The position numbers were made by a program, and so were the translations under genes. A DNA stretch of 64,000 nt from Oscillospiraceae bacterium. Its GTDB lineage: Bacteria > Bacillota > Clostridia > Saccharofermentanales > Fastidiosipilaceae. The notes under the pieces are model-generated. The model did not search any database. It saw only the letters and a list, made by a program, of their open reading frames with translations, and was not told the origin of the DNA. The stretch spans positions 138,308 through 202,307 of the forward strand of contig JASBZA010000001.1 in NCBI GenBank assembly GCA_029983685.1, written 5' to 3'. Below, piece after piece: positions 53,179-61,258 of the stretch (its first letter is position 1; each line of letters opens with the position of its first letter).

Positions 53179-54102
53179 ATGAAAAAACCAATTTTAGTAA
53201 TTATGGCTGCAGGTATGGGAAGTCGCTACGGCGGTTTAAAGCAGATTGATCCGATCGGCCCTTCAGGTGAAGTGATTTTGGATTACTCTGTTTTCGATGC
53301 AAAGAGAGCCGGTTTTGAGACGGTTGTTTTTGTTATTAAGGATGCAATCGCTGAGCAGTTTAAAAAAGAAGTCGGTGACCGTGTTGCCCGCCATATGGAC
53401 GTGCGCTATGCCTATCAGGAATTAGACAAGTTGCCTGAAGGCTATTCTATTCCCGAAGGCCGTGAGAAACCCTGGGGAACATCTCATGCTATCCTTTGTG
53501 CCGCCGATGTTATTGATGCACCCTTTGCCGTTATTAATGCCGACGATTTCTACGGCAGAGATGCCTTTAAGACCATCTACGATTTCTTAAGTACCGAGCA
53601 CGATCAGAAAGAACTTCTCCACATGGCCATGGTAGGTTATCTTCTGAAGAACACCGTTTCCGAGAACGGTTATGTTTCCAGAGGTATTTGCCAGGTAAAT
53701 GACAAATCCGAATTAATCAACGTTGATGAGAGAAAACAGATTGAGATTTTGGAAGACGGCATCTACTTTACCTTGGATAAGGGTGAGACCTATGAGCCCT
53801 TGAATGATGACGATATTGTCTCCATGAATCTCTGGGGCTTCCCTGTTGAGTTCTTGGAAGTTTTAGCCCAAAACTTCCCCGCTTTCTTAGATCAGACCGC
53901 TGAAGAAGACCCGCTCAAGGGTGAATACCTCTTGCCTGACGTGGTTAAGGCCCTCTTGGCTGATAATAAGGCTGTTGTAGATGTCTTGAAATCCGATTCT
54001 AAATGGTACGGAATTACCTATCACGAAGACAAGGCTGAAGTCGTCCAGGCCATCCAAGACATGGTAGACCGAGGCGAATATCCCGAAAAACTCTGGTCTT
54101 AA
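53179..54102 (+). CDS. Sugar nucleotidyltransferase family protein
   Basis: A 307-residue protein of the NTP_transferase fold. It has the nucleotide-binding signature MAAGMGSRYGGLKQ at the N-terminus (GxGxRxxxxxK), a GTSHAILCA segment (about residue 102), and the metal-binding aspartates in VINADDFYG. The protein resembles sugar-1-phosphate uridylyl- or thymidylyltransferases but is distinct from standard GalU, and the sugar is unknown. The ATG has GGAGG upstream. It stands alone between yitT and apbE. Confidence 0.85.
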   Translation: MKKPILVIMAAGMGSRYGGLKQIDPIGPSGEVILDYSVFDAKRAGFETVVFVIKDAIAEQFKKEVGDRVARHMDVRYAYQELDKLPEGYSIPEGREKPWGTSHAILCAADVIDAPFAVINADDFYGRDAFKTIYDFLSTEHDQKELLHMAMVGYLLKNTVSENGYVSRGICQVNDKSELINVDERKQIEILEDGIYFTLDKGETYEPLNDDDIVSMNLWGFPVEFLEVLAQNFPAFLDQTAEEDPLKGEYLLPDVVKALLADNKAVVDVLKSDSKWYGITYHEDKAEVVQAIQDMVDRGEYPEKLWS

Positions 54103-54133
54103 GATTGGATACGGAAATCAAGGAGGTTTCTGA

Positions 54134-55210
54134 TTAGGGTTCCAGGGCCTCGAAGCCTTTACTCTTAACGATAGAGCCATCCATCTTCAGCCATAAGGCT
54201 TCAGTATCTTCTAATGAATCAATAAGCTTTTGCCCCTCTTCTAAGTCCATGTTGAATAGTGCCGTAGAAAGGCCGTCCGCTAGGGCTGAGGAGGGGCATA
54301 CTATACTGACCATCAGATAGCGATATTCCGGAAACAAACTATCCGGATCGATAATATGGTGGTACTTCTTCCCTTCATAGATAAAATAACGTTGATAAAG
54401 GCCGGACGTTACGACGGCTCCCGGTCCCACTCTTACCCGGTCTGTATAAGCACCGCTTTTTCCGGTTTCTTCTACGGGGTTATCAATACCGATTGTCCAC
54501 AGCCCCTCTTCACCGTTTTTATAGCCCACAGTTCGGATATTGCCACCGATATTTAGTAATATTCCGCTATAGCCCAGCTCTTCTAATTTTTGGGCAATCC
54601 TCTCTGTGGCATAACCCTTGGCAATAGCGCCAACATCCAGGCGCATGGCGGGATCTGTAAGCTCTACAGTTTTATTCTCCTTATCGATAAGGAGATTTTT
54701 TATGTCCGTGTGTCGGTTAGCCTTTTTTAATGCATCCAAATTGGGTAAGCGGGCCTTGTCCGGATTTTCTTTGGCCTCTTCCCTATGGTCGTGCCAAATC
54801 TTCAGGACAGAGCCCATGGCAATGTTGACCTTACCGTGACTAAGCTCGTAAACTTGCTTAGAGAAAGTCAGCATATCTATAATTTTTTCATCCACTTCTT
54901 GAGGGCCCTGTCCTGCTTTGTTGTTTAGGTCATAGATATTTACCATACCGTGGTAAGAATGATAGATATCGTAGAGCTCATGGTAGGTCTTCAGGTCTTC
55001 TTCAATCAATTTCTTAACTTCATTGAAGCTGTCCAAGTCCATGCCGTATACCTTGATTTCACTTACGGTATCAAAATAGGTGAAAAACTGAGCCGAATAG
55101 TTTTGCTTCTTCGGTTTAGAGGCCGTTTGGCACGAGGTTAACAAGATGGCCCCGATTAAGAGCAGGCTAAGAGAAGCTTTTTTTAGATAAGAGATATATT
55201 TCACAAACAT
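54134..55210 (-). CDS. apbE: FAD:protein FMN transferase (ApbE family lipoprotein)
   Basis: ApbE attaches FMN through a phosphoester bond to threonine in target proteins outside the membrane. The 358-residue protein has a lipoprotein signal peptide with lipobox LLTSC (cysteine about residue 27), the core DVGAIAKGYATERI motif and GILLNIGGNIRTVG, and a C-terminal HHIIDPDSLFP segment. RnfG and RnfD encoded in this window are the expected substrates. Unusually it lies 10 bases downstream of csoR in the copper operon, not in the rnf operon, so it may be expressed with copper stress. Confidence 0.93.
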   Translation of the reverse strand: MFVKYISYLKKASLSLLLIGAILLTSCQTASKPKKQNYSAQFFTYFDTVSEIKVYGMDLDSFNEVKKLIEEDLKTYHELYDIYHSYHGMVNIYDLNNKAGQGPQEVDEKIIDMLTFSKQVYELSHGKVNIAMGSVLKIWHDHREEAKENPDKARLPNLDALKKANRHTDIKNLLIDKENKTVELTDPAMRLDVGAIAKGYATERIAQKLEELGYSGILLNIGGNIRTVGYKNGEEGLWTIGIDNPVEETGKSGAYTDRVRVGPGAVVTSGLYQRYFIYEGKKYHHIIDPDSLFPEYRYLMVSIVCPSSALADGLSTALFNMDLEEGQKLIDSLEDTEALWLKMDGSIVKSKGFEALEP

Positions 55211-55220
55211 GGCGCATATT

Positions 55221-55493
55221 TTACCTTAAAAGCTTCTGGATGACCTTGGTCATTTCTTCCATTTTCTCTTCCATGTCGTCCGGATCTTGTTTGGCCAAGC
55301 TGTCCATAACACAGGAATGGAGGTGGGCACTAAGGACATCTCCGTTAACTCCTTTTAGCGCTTGTGTCACTGCCAGGAGCTGGTTGGAGATATCCATACA
55401 ATACCGGTCTTCCTCCATCATGCGGATAATGCCTTCTATTTGACCCTTAATAATATTCATTTTGCGGATGGTTTTAGCCTGATCTGCCTGCAT
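55221..55493 (-). CDS. csoR: Copper-sensing repressor CsoR
   Basis: A 90-residue all-helical repressor that leaves DNA when it binds Cu(I). The copper ligands are visible: Cys in RYCMDIS (about 32), and His and Cys in HLHSCVMD (about 58-62), the Cys-His-Cys set of true CsoR proteins. The operator TACCCC-CAC-GGGGTA upstream of copZ (57813-57827) is a likely target. The gene starts one base after the copA stop with GGAG upstream, so the operon is autoregulated. Confidence 0.93.
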   Translation of the reverse strand: MQADQAKTIRKMNIIKGQIEGIIRMMEEDRYCMDISNQLLAVTQALKGVNGDVLSAHLHSCVMDSLAKQDPDDMEEKMEEMTKVIQKLLR

Positions 55494-55494
55494 A

Positions 55495-57459
55495 TTACTG
55501 AATCTCCTTCTTACCGAAATTCCTAAGTCTCAGAGCATTTAGAACGACGAAGGTCGAGCTGATACTCATGGCCAAAGCGGCCAGCATGGGGTTTAAGCTG
55601 ATGTTCCAAATTGGATACAGGATACCGCCCGCAACAGGGATTAAAAGAATGTTGTAGATAAAGGCCCAGAAGAGGTTCTCTTTAATAATTCTTACCGTTC
55701 TCTGCGACAGACGGAAGGCCTTATAAACATCCATCAGGTCTGATTTTATAAGGACCAGGTCGGCCGAATCCATGGCAATGTCAGTACCGGCACCTAATGC
55801 AATACCGATATCGGCCCTTTTTAAAGCAGGCGCATCGTTTACACCGTCGCCTACCATGGCCACTTTTTTACCCTGAGCTTGAAGATCTTCTATGACTTGA
55901 TGCTTGTCCTGAGGCAAAACATCGGCCCGGTAATGATCCAGACCTAGTTCGTCGGCCATAGCACTTGCCGTATTCTCATTATCACCGGTTAACATCATGA
56001 TGTCTAAGCCGGCTTTATGTAAGGCTTCAATGGCTTTTGCACTGGTTTTCTTGGGTTCGTCTCTGGCTGCGATAAGGCCTATTAATCGGCCGTCATAGGC
56101 AAAGTACATAGGGGTTTTGCCGGCATCGGCCAGACTGTGAGTTGCCTCTTCCTGAGCGGAAATATCAATACCAAAGGCCGTCATAAGCTTGCTATTACCG
56201 CCCAAAATGGTTTTAGAATCCAGTAGGGCCGATACACCTTTACCCGGATGTGACTTGAAGTCCTCGATTGCTCGAAGAATCGTTCCGTCTTCTTTGGCCT
56301 TTTCTAAAATAGCGAAGGCCAAAGGCTGTTCAGAGTGTTGCTCTAAACTAGCTGCCAGGCTAAGAATCTCTTGTGGGTCATAGTCTCCTAAAGGAATAAT
56401 ATCGGTTACAACAGGCTTCCCTTCTGTGATGGTTCCCGTCTTATCTAAAACCAGGGTATCTACTTCATGAAGAACTTCCAGAGCTTCGGCATTTTTAAAT
56501 AAGATACCGTTTTCAGCCCCCTTACCTGATCCGACCATGATGGCAACCGGTGTGGCCAGGCCCAAGGCACAGGGGCAAGAAATAACCAGGACCGTAATGG
56601 CCAGTCTCAAAGAAAACTCAAAACCGGCTCCGCTAATAAACCAAATGGCAAAGACAACTAAGGCGATAGCGATAACCACCGGAACAAATACCCCCGCAAT
56701 CTTATCGGCCAAACGCTGGATGGGGGCCTTACTGACATTGGCATCTTCTACCAAAGCAATAATCTGAGAAATAGTGGTATCCTCGCCCACCTGGCTGGCC
56801 TCAAATAAGATTGTACCGGTTTGATTCAATGTTGAAGAGATAACTCGGTCTCCGGGGGCTTTGGCCACGGGGATGGACTCACCTGTAATGGAGGCCTGGT
56901 CAATAGAGGTCTCTCCTTCCAAAATCTTGCCGTCTACCGGAATAATTTCACCGGGTTTAATACGGATTTTATCACCAACCCGCACTTCCTCTAAAGGTAG
57001 CCAGAACTCCTTATCATCACGCACAACCCTTGCTTGGGCGGGCCTTAGGCTTAGTAATTTCTTAAGTGAATCAGTTGTCTTGGATTTAGACCGGCTCTCC
57101 ATGTATTTGCCGATAGTAATCAAAGTCAAAATCATGGCCGCCGATTCAAAATAGAGATCGTGTCGGTATAAGTCGACACGTTGCGGTAAAGCAAAGCCTA
57201 AACCGTAAATAATCTGATAAAGAGCAAATATACCGTAGGCTAAAGATGCACCTGCACCCACGGCAATGAGTGAATCCATGTTAGGATGGCCCTTAAATAG
57301 CGAGCCGAAGCCCCGTGTGAAGTAAGGCCGGTTGGCCCAAATGATGGGTATAGTTAAAAGGAGCTGAGTCAATGCGAAAGCCCCGGCTCCTTCTCTACCT
57401 TGCATAAAGAAAGGTAAGGGTGCCCCCCACATGGAAAACATAGCGACATACATCAACAC
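55495..57459 (-). CDS. copA: Copper-exporting P-type ATPase CopA (ATPase part)
   Basis: The frame from 57459 gives 654 residues with the P1B-ATPase core: the transport site CPC in VISCPCALGLATP, the phosphorylation site DKTGTITEG, TGES in the actuator domain, TGDNENTA and GDGVNDAPALKRADIGIA. The nucleotide-binding HP motif reads SEQPLA, with Gln instead of the usual His. The start at 57459 is inside the first membrane helix and has no ribosome binding site. In the same frame sequence stays open back to 57549 and would encode an acidic linker and the complete first helix. A -1 slip on the A9 run at 57550-57558 would join it to the preceding metal-binding domain, giving a normal HMA-CopA protein of about 760 residues. 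Confidence 0.9.
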   Translation of the reverse strand: MLMYVAMFSMWGAPLPFFMQGREGAGAFALTQLLLTIPIIWANRPYFTRGFGSLFKGHPNMDSLIAVGAGASLAYGIFALYQIIYGLGFALPQRVDLYRHDLYFESAAMILTLITIGKYMESRSKSKTTDSLKKLLSLRPAQARVVRDDKEFWLPLEEVRVGDKIRIKPGEIIPVDGKILEGETSIDQASITGESIPVAKAPGDRVISSTLNQTGTILFEASQVGEDTTISQIIALVEDANVSKAPIQRLADKIAGVFVPVVIAIALVVFAIWFISGAGFEFSLRLAITVLVISCPCALGLATPVAIMVGSGKGAENGILFKNAEALEVLHEVDTLVLDKTGTITEGKPVVTDIIPLGDYDPQEILSLAASLEQHSEQPLAFAILEKAKEDGTILRAIEDFKSHPGKGVSALLDSKTILGGNSKLMTAFGIDISAQEEATHSLADAGKTPMYFAYDGRLIGLIAARDEPKKTSAKAIEALHKAGLDIMMLTGDNENTASAMADELGLDHYRADVLPQDKHQVIEDLQAQGKKVAMVGDGVNDAPALKRADIGIALGAGTDIAMDSADLVLIKSDLMDVYKAFRLSQRTVRIIKENLFWAFIYNILLIPVAGGILYPIWNISLNPMLAALAMSISSTFVVLNALRLRNFGKKEIQ

Positions 57460-57545
57460 GAGAAGCAGGGGGACAGAAATAAAAAGTCTTCTCTTTAAAT
57501 CCTCAGCCTCACGGACGAAAGGATCTATGTCTTCAGCCTGCGAAT

Positions 57546-57779
57546 CTAGTTTTTTTTTGACTCGTCTTCGATAAGCGAAGCACTATAACCGACATCGGTG
57601 ACTTCTTGACTAATCGTCGCTGAATCCAGCTTGGCTTCGTCATAGGTCACGTCCATTAAACCGGTCATAAGATTTACACTGACCTCATCTACACCGTCTA
57701 ACTTAGCGACTGTCTTCTCTACGGCATTCTGGCATGCCGCACAACTCATACCATCTACTTTAAAACGTTGTTTAATCAT
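57546..57779 (-). CDS. copZ: Copper chaperone / HMA metal-binding domain (CopZ-like)
   Basis: A 77-residue heavy-metal-associated domain with the copper site GMSCAAC at about residues 9-15 and a full ferredoxin-like fold up to GYSASLI. It ends with SKKN and TAG, directly after a run of nine A residues. It may act as a free copper chaperone like CopZ, or be the N-terminal domain of CopA if the frame slips at the A run. ATG 57779 is chosen because GAGG lies six bases upstream; a TTG at 57785 is possible. The operator upstream matches CsoR sites. Confidence 0.88.
   Translation of the reverse strand: MIKQRFKVDGMSCAACQNAVEKTVAKLDGVDEVSVNLMTGLMDVTYDEAKLDSATISQEVTDVGYSASLIEDESKKN
57550..57558 (-). 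other. A9 slippery run joining copZ and copA frames
   Basis: On the coding (minus) strand the zero frame reads TCA AAA AAA AAC TAG. It contains the heptamer A AAA AAC and A AAA AAA in the phase X XXY YYZ needed for -1 slippage, and the stop follows at once. After a one-base step back, the frame runs open into copA. Transcriptional slippage on A9 would give the same fusion. Confidence 0.7.
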
Positions 57780-57798
57780 ACCCAACCTCGTTCATTAA

Positions 57799-58185
57799 CT
57801 TTTTCTATATAATACCCCCACGGGGTATAGGCATCGTAACCTGAGTAACATATTTACATATTATCGATATTTTAAAAATAAGGATGATTTAGTTGTCCTT
57901 TACATAGCTATTTTGGTTCAAGACTATTACAGCCATATAGATTTGGCCAAAACTTTATTAACACCGCAATTTTGTGAGCTCTATGTGAACTTCTGGAAGT
58001 CTAATGCCGACTTCTTTAAGAAAGTTTTATTAACCGAATCAATCGAACTTCGTGTCAATGTGATTACGACCGTCCATAAGAAAATCGCTCCTCTTATCAT
58101 TGAACAAATAAGAGAAGCGATTGGCCCCGTCGAAAACTTGGAATTTATGGTCTATTTCTTCCTAGGCGGTTTATCGCTGCCTTAA
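57799..58185 (+). pseudogene. TetR-family regulator remnant, truncated at both ends
   Basis: The plus frame is open from 57799 to the stop at 58183-58185. Its early part reads FTYYRYFKNKDDL, which is the end of the helix-turn-helix of TetR regulators (usual form TxYRYFxNKDDL), followed by a C-terminal region (ELYVNFWKSNADFFKKVLL, MVYFFLGGL) like the TetR_C_8 ligand domain. The first two HTH helices are missing: that place is occupied by the CsoR operator and copZ promoter. It ends at FLGGLSLP, short of the usual last helix, where it meets the nitroreductase stop. The first usable start (TTG 57913) would leave no DNA-binding domain. I read it as a decayed gene. Confidence 0.62.
57813..57827. 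promoter_or_regulatory. CsoR operator upstream of copZ
   Basis: TACCCC-CAC-GGGGTA is a perfect palindrome with a three-base centre and matches the G/C-tract type of CsoR site. On the minus strand it lies just upstream of a TATTAT -10-like hexamer (57807-57812) and 34 bases before the copZ start, a position suited to repression. Confidence 0.8.
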
Positions 58186-59093
58186 TAAAACTGGTCTTCT
58201 GGCCGGTATTGATTCGTATTTCCGGGATTAAAGCCGAACATCATCTGCTTGTAGACTTTTTGCGTCCTGATGGTTCCCATATAATGCATTTTTTCGCTAC
58301 GCTTGCCATAGGAAGGCACCTGGGGCATAAAACCGTATTCCATCTCCATGCCCTTCAGGGCAGCCATAATTTCCATATTACCTATAGCACAACCGATAGC
58401 GGCCTCTTGCATGTAAGAACGCTGTGGAGAACGAAACAACCTCGACGGCTTCATAAAGAGGTGAATCATATCATTGCCAACCGGAAAAAAGCGCCAGGGC
58501 TGAGCATTGTACTCGGAAGGTGCCAAGCGCCCCGCATCCATCAAGGATAAAAGATCATTTTGAGGTAACTTACCGCCCGGTGTAAGAATCAGATGTTGAA
58601 GCTTGGCTTTGGACTTAGGCTTACCTGTTGCCTGCTTACCCTTGCCGGGATAACCCAAGGCCAAAACAATGGGTAAGAGTGACTCCTCACCGGTCAGCTC
58701 CTCGGACCTAAGAGGATCTTCTTCGAAAACAAACTCATCTTCCTGCAAGGTTTCCAAGACAAATCCGGACTGCCAAACCGATCCCAAGCCCTTAGAAGTG
58801 AGCCAAATAGAAGCATGTTGGCCGTAATAGCCGACGTTCATTAATTGATACAAAGCTAAGTTTCCTTTGAAAACCAGATAGAGCGGAGCATGTATCATCT
58901 GAGGACCCTGGTTAGGAAAATAATCCAGCAGGTCTTCAAACGACAACAACTCGATGGCAATATCGGCTTCCGGCAGCAAGACCGGTACATTATTCAGATA
59001 GTTTAAAAGGTCCACCTGAATCCTGTTTCCCGGAACTTGCATGGTATAGGACCGCACCGATCGGCGCTTTCTTAAAGCATCAAATAATTCCAT
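58182..59093 (-). CDS. Nitroreductase family protein (TM1586-like)
   Basis: A 303-residue protein built of two nitroreductase-like halves: MELFDALRKRRSVRSYT starts the first and LLSLMDAGRLAPSEYNAQPWRFF (in two shorter blocks) the second. This matches the putative TM1586 nitroreductase group, where one chain forms the whole FMN site. The substrate is unknown. It lies 6 bases downstream of the CBM9-like gene and its stop overlaps the TetR remnant by four bases. A start at ATG 59093 is supported only by a weak ribosome binding site, suggesting coupling. Confidence 0.78.
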   Translation of the reverse strand: MELFDALRKRRSVRSYTMQVPGNRIQVDLLNYLNNVPVLLPEADIAIELLSFEDLLDYFPNQGPQMIHAPLYLVFKGNLALYQLMNVGYYGQHASIWLTSKGLGSVWQSGFVLETLQEDEFVFEEDPLRSEELTGEESLLPIVLALGYPGKGKQATGKPKSKAKLQHLILTPGGKLPQNDLLSLMDAGRLAPSEYNAQPWRFFPVGNDMIHLFMKPSRLFRSPQRSYMQEAAIGCAIGNMEIMAALKGMEMEYGFMPQVPSYGKRSEKMHYMGTIRTQKVYKQMMFGFNPGNTNQYRPEDQFY

Positions 59094-59099
59094 GATACT

Positions 59100-59804
59100 T
59101 TACCCTAAAACGAGATGTCCGAAAAACGCAGGCTGGTGAAAGTCCGGCTGAGCCGTTTCAATAGGTGCCCAGGTATAGAAATGAGGCACCGGCGTAAGAT
59201 CCCCGCATTTATAAAAGTTAGCTCTTATACGTTGCCCCGGACGAAGAGGCTTAAAGTCCTTATCCGTTAATTTTATTTCCGGCCAAAATTGAGCCAAAAA
59301 GCTAAGCGGTATTTCTATAAATAAACCCCAATCGTAAGCAAAATCGAGATTATTTAAAGAACTTTCGCCTACTTTAATCGGGAGAATTTTAAGATCAGAG
59401 ACTTCTTCGGCCGTAAGATGCTTACGCCCTTTCCTCTGCTCTCCTAAGCCTACATGAGGTGTTCCCAGGGCATTCGACTCGATATTCAAATAAAGAGGGC
59501 TATCGGGATTAAATGATAGAAAACATTCCAAGCAAGAATCCTGACAGACCGATCCCTGGAATTCCGATACTTCCTTCCTGGGAGATTTCTCGTATTCCCC
59601 ACTCGTTAAAAGCAATAGGTAAAAATGTTCGTCATCATATAAAAGATAGAAACGTGATTCGGGCTTATAGGCATAGGGTCCCCAGTTCTCCACATTCATC
59701 TTCCCCATATTGGCTAAAGACCAGTCTATAGCACGGAAAACATCTACCGTATCAGAAGCGGTCTCCATAGGATTTACTCGATTAATTGTTTTATGTAGCA
59801 ACAT
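59100..59804 (-). CDS. Carbohydrate-binding family 9-like protein
   Basis: A 234-residue protein resembling the CBM9-like domain family (beta-sandwich). Recognisable features are FYLLYDDEHFYLLLLTSG (first strands), VCQDSCLECFLSF (the xDxxEFFL-type motif) and IRANFYKCGD...FYTWAPI near the end, which is usual in the family. It has no signal peptide, so secretion is not indicated. Function in these single-domain proteins is unknown. It appears to form an operon with the nitroreductase gene. GAGGAA lies four bases before the ATG. Confidence 0.72.
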   Translation of the reverse strand: MLLHKTINRVNPMETASDTVDVFRAIDWSLANMGKMNVENWGPYAYKPESRFYLLYDDEHFYLLLLTSGEYEKSPRKEVSEFQGSVCQDSCLECFLSFNPDSPLYLNIESNALGTPHVGLGEQRKGRKHLTAEEVSDLKILPIKVGESSLNNLDFAYDWGLFIEIPLSFLAQFWPEIKLTDKDFKPLRPGQRIRANFYKCGDLTPVPHFYTWAPIETAQPDFHQPAFFGHLVLG

Positions 59805-59874
59805 ATTTTCCTCATGTTTAATTCAAGCTAAGATTTTATTTTGTGCCTGTTTATTATAGCCAAGAGACGTATAA

Positions 59875-59883
59875 TTATCCACA
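59875..59883 (+). promoter_or_regulatory. DnaA-box match at the pepV start site
   Basis: TTATCCACA is an exact consensus DnaA box. It directly follows a TATAAT at 59870-59875, so it would cover the start of transcription of the pepV-apt unit. A single 9-bp match is expected by chance about every 130 kb on both strands, so significance is uncertain. Confidence 0.3.
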
Positions 59884-59909
59884 GAACTAAAATGAAATGG
59901 AGCTAAAAC

Positions 59910-61256
59910 ATGCAAGAAAAAATCCTGCAAGACAATACTGATGTGATGATTAAAACCCTGGCCAAATTAGTTGAAATACGAAGTGAAAAAGCAGATCCCG
60001 AACCAGGAAAACCTTTCGGACCCGGCCCTTACGAGGCCCTGGAAGCTTTTATTGAAGAAGCAGCTCGACTGGGCTTTAGGACCGGACGTTCGGATGGCTA
60101 CGCAGCTTGGCTTGAGTTCGGGCCGGAGGATAAAGACATGGTCGGAGCGGTTTGCCACTTAGACGTGGTGCCTGCCCAGGGTTGGGAGGACGCCTATCAA
60201 TTTGAAGTCCAAGACAACCGACTAATCGGTCGCGGAAGCATGGATGATAAGGGCCCTGCCGTAGCTGTACTCTATGCCATGAAAGAATTGATGGACGAAG
60301 TCGAGTCGGGCCAAAGACCTAACCCTGCTTCACGTATCCGCCTTATCTTAGGAGCTGATGAAGAATCCGGTTCTCAGTGTATGGCTCACTATGTTAAGCA
60401 TGAAGAAATTCCTCTAGCAGCCTTCACTGCCGATGCCGATTTCCCGGTTATTCACGGTGAAAAAGGACTTTTGACCTTTACGCTACACTATGCCGGTCCT
60501 GCTGCCGAAGCTAAAGCCGGAGCTTTGGCCAACGTTGAAGCCGGAACTAGGTCCAATGTTATTCCGGGCGAAGCCGTCTTCTCTATTTATAACGAACAAT
60601 TAGACTTAGAGAAAAAAGAAATCCTTGGCAAGATGGGGCACGCTTCAATGCCTCAATTAGCTGAAAATGCAATACAAAAAGGTTTGGTCCAGTGCTTTGA
60701 AAAGAATCCGGGTGACCCTTTCTTAGCGGAGTTTATGGATATTATCGGTGCGGATTATTCGGGTGAGAAACTCGGTATTGCCGGTGCGGATGACTTGTCC
60801 GGTCCTTTAACCTCTAACTTGGGTATCATACACTATGAGGCTCAAAATGGCCAAGGCAAAGGTGAGTTTGTCATTAATGTGCGCTATCCGGTCACTTGGG
60901 CCTTTGACTCTATTAAGGAAAAATTAGAAAGAAAATTAAAAGGCAGCCATTTCAGCCTCGAAAGCATCTATTATACGGAGCCGCTCTATGTGCCTGAGGA
61001 AGATTCTTTGGTCAGTATCTTGATGGATGCATATAAGCGTGTGACCGGCCGAAGCGAAAAGCCTCTGGTAATCGGCGGCGGCACCTATGCCAGGTCTATC
61101 CCCAATACTTTGGCCTTCGGACCTTGCTTCCCGGAAGATGAGAATCTCTGTCATCAAAAGGGTGAATATATTACAATGGAAACCCTGTGCCAAGCCAAAG
61201 CTATTTATAAAGAAGCTTTATGGGACTTGGCTCAAAGCTATGGCAATAAGGAGTAA
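59910..61256 (+). CDS. pepV: M20 family dipeptidase (PepV-like)
   Basis: A 448-residue zinc dipeptidase of the PepV/Sapep group. Zinc ligands and catalytic residues are seen in AVCHLDVVPAQGW (His), GRGSMDDKGP (Asp), LGADEESGS (Glu pair) and the C-terminal CHQKGEYI (His). An insert with an Ala/Lys-rich stretch marks the lid domain. It would release amino acids from dipeptides in the cytosol. The ATG has GGAG upstream and the apt gene follows after 2 bases. Confidence 0.9.
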   Translation: MQEKILQDNTDVMIKTLAKLVEIRSEKADPEPGKPFGPGPYEALEAFIEEAARLGFRTGRSDGYAAWLEFGPEDKDMVGAVCHLDVVPAQGWEDAYQFEVQDNRLIGRGSMDDKGPAVAVLYAMKELMDEVESGQRPNPASRIRLILGADEESGSQCMAHYVKHEEIPLAAFTADADFPVIHGEKGLLTFTLHYAGPAAEAKAGALANVEAGTRSNVIPGEAVFSIYNEQLDLEKKEILGKMGHASMPQLAENAIQKGLVQCFEKNPGDPFLAEFMDIIGADYSGEKLGIAGADDLSGPLTSNLGIIHYEAQNGQGKGEFVINVRYPVTWAFDSIKEKLERKLKGSHFSLESIYYTEPLYVPEEDSLVSILMDAYKRVTGRSEKPLVIGGGTYARSIPNTLAFGPCFPEDENLCHQKGEYITMETLCQAKAIYKEALWDLAQSYGNKE

Positions 61257-61258
61257 AC

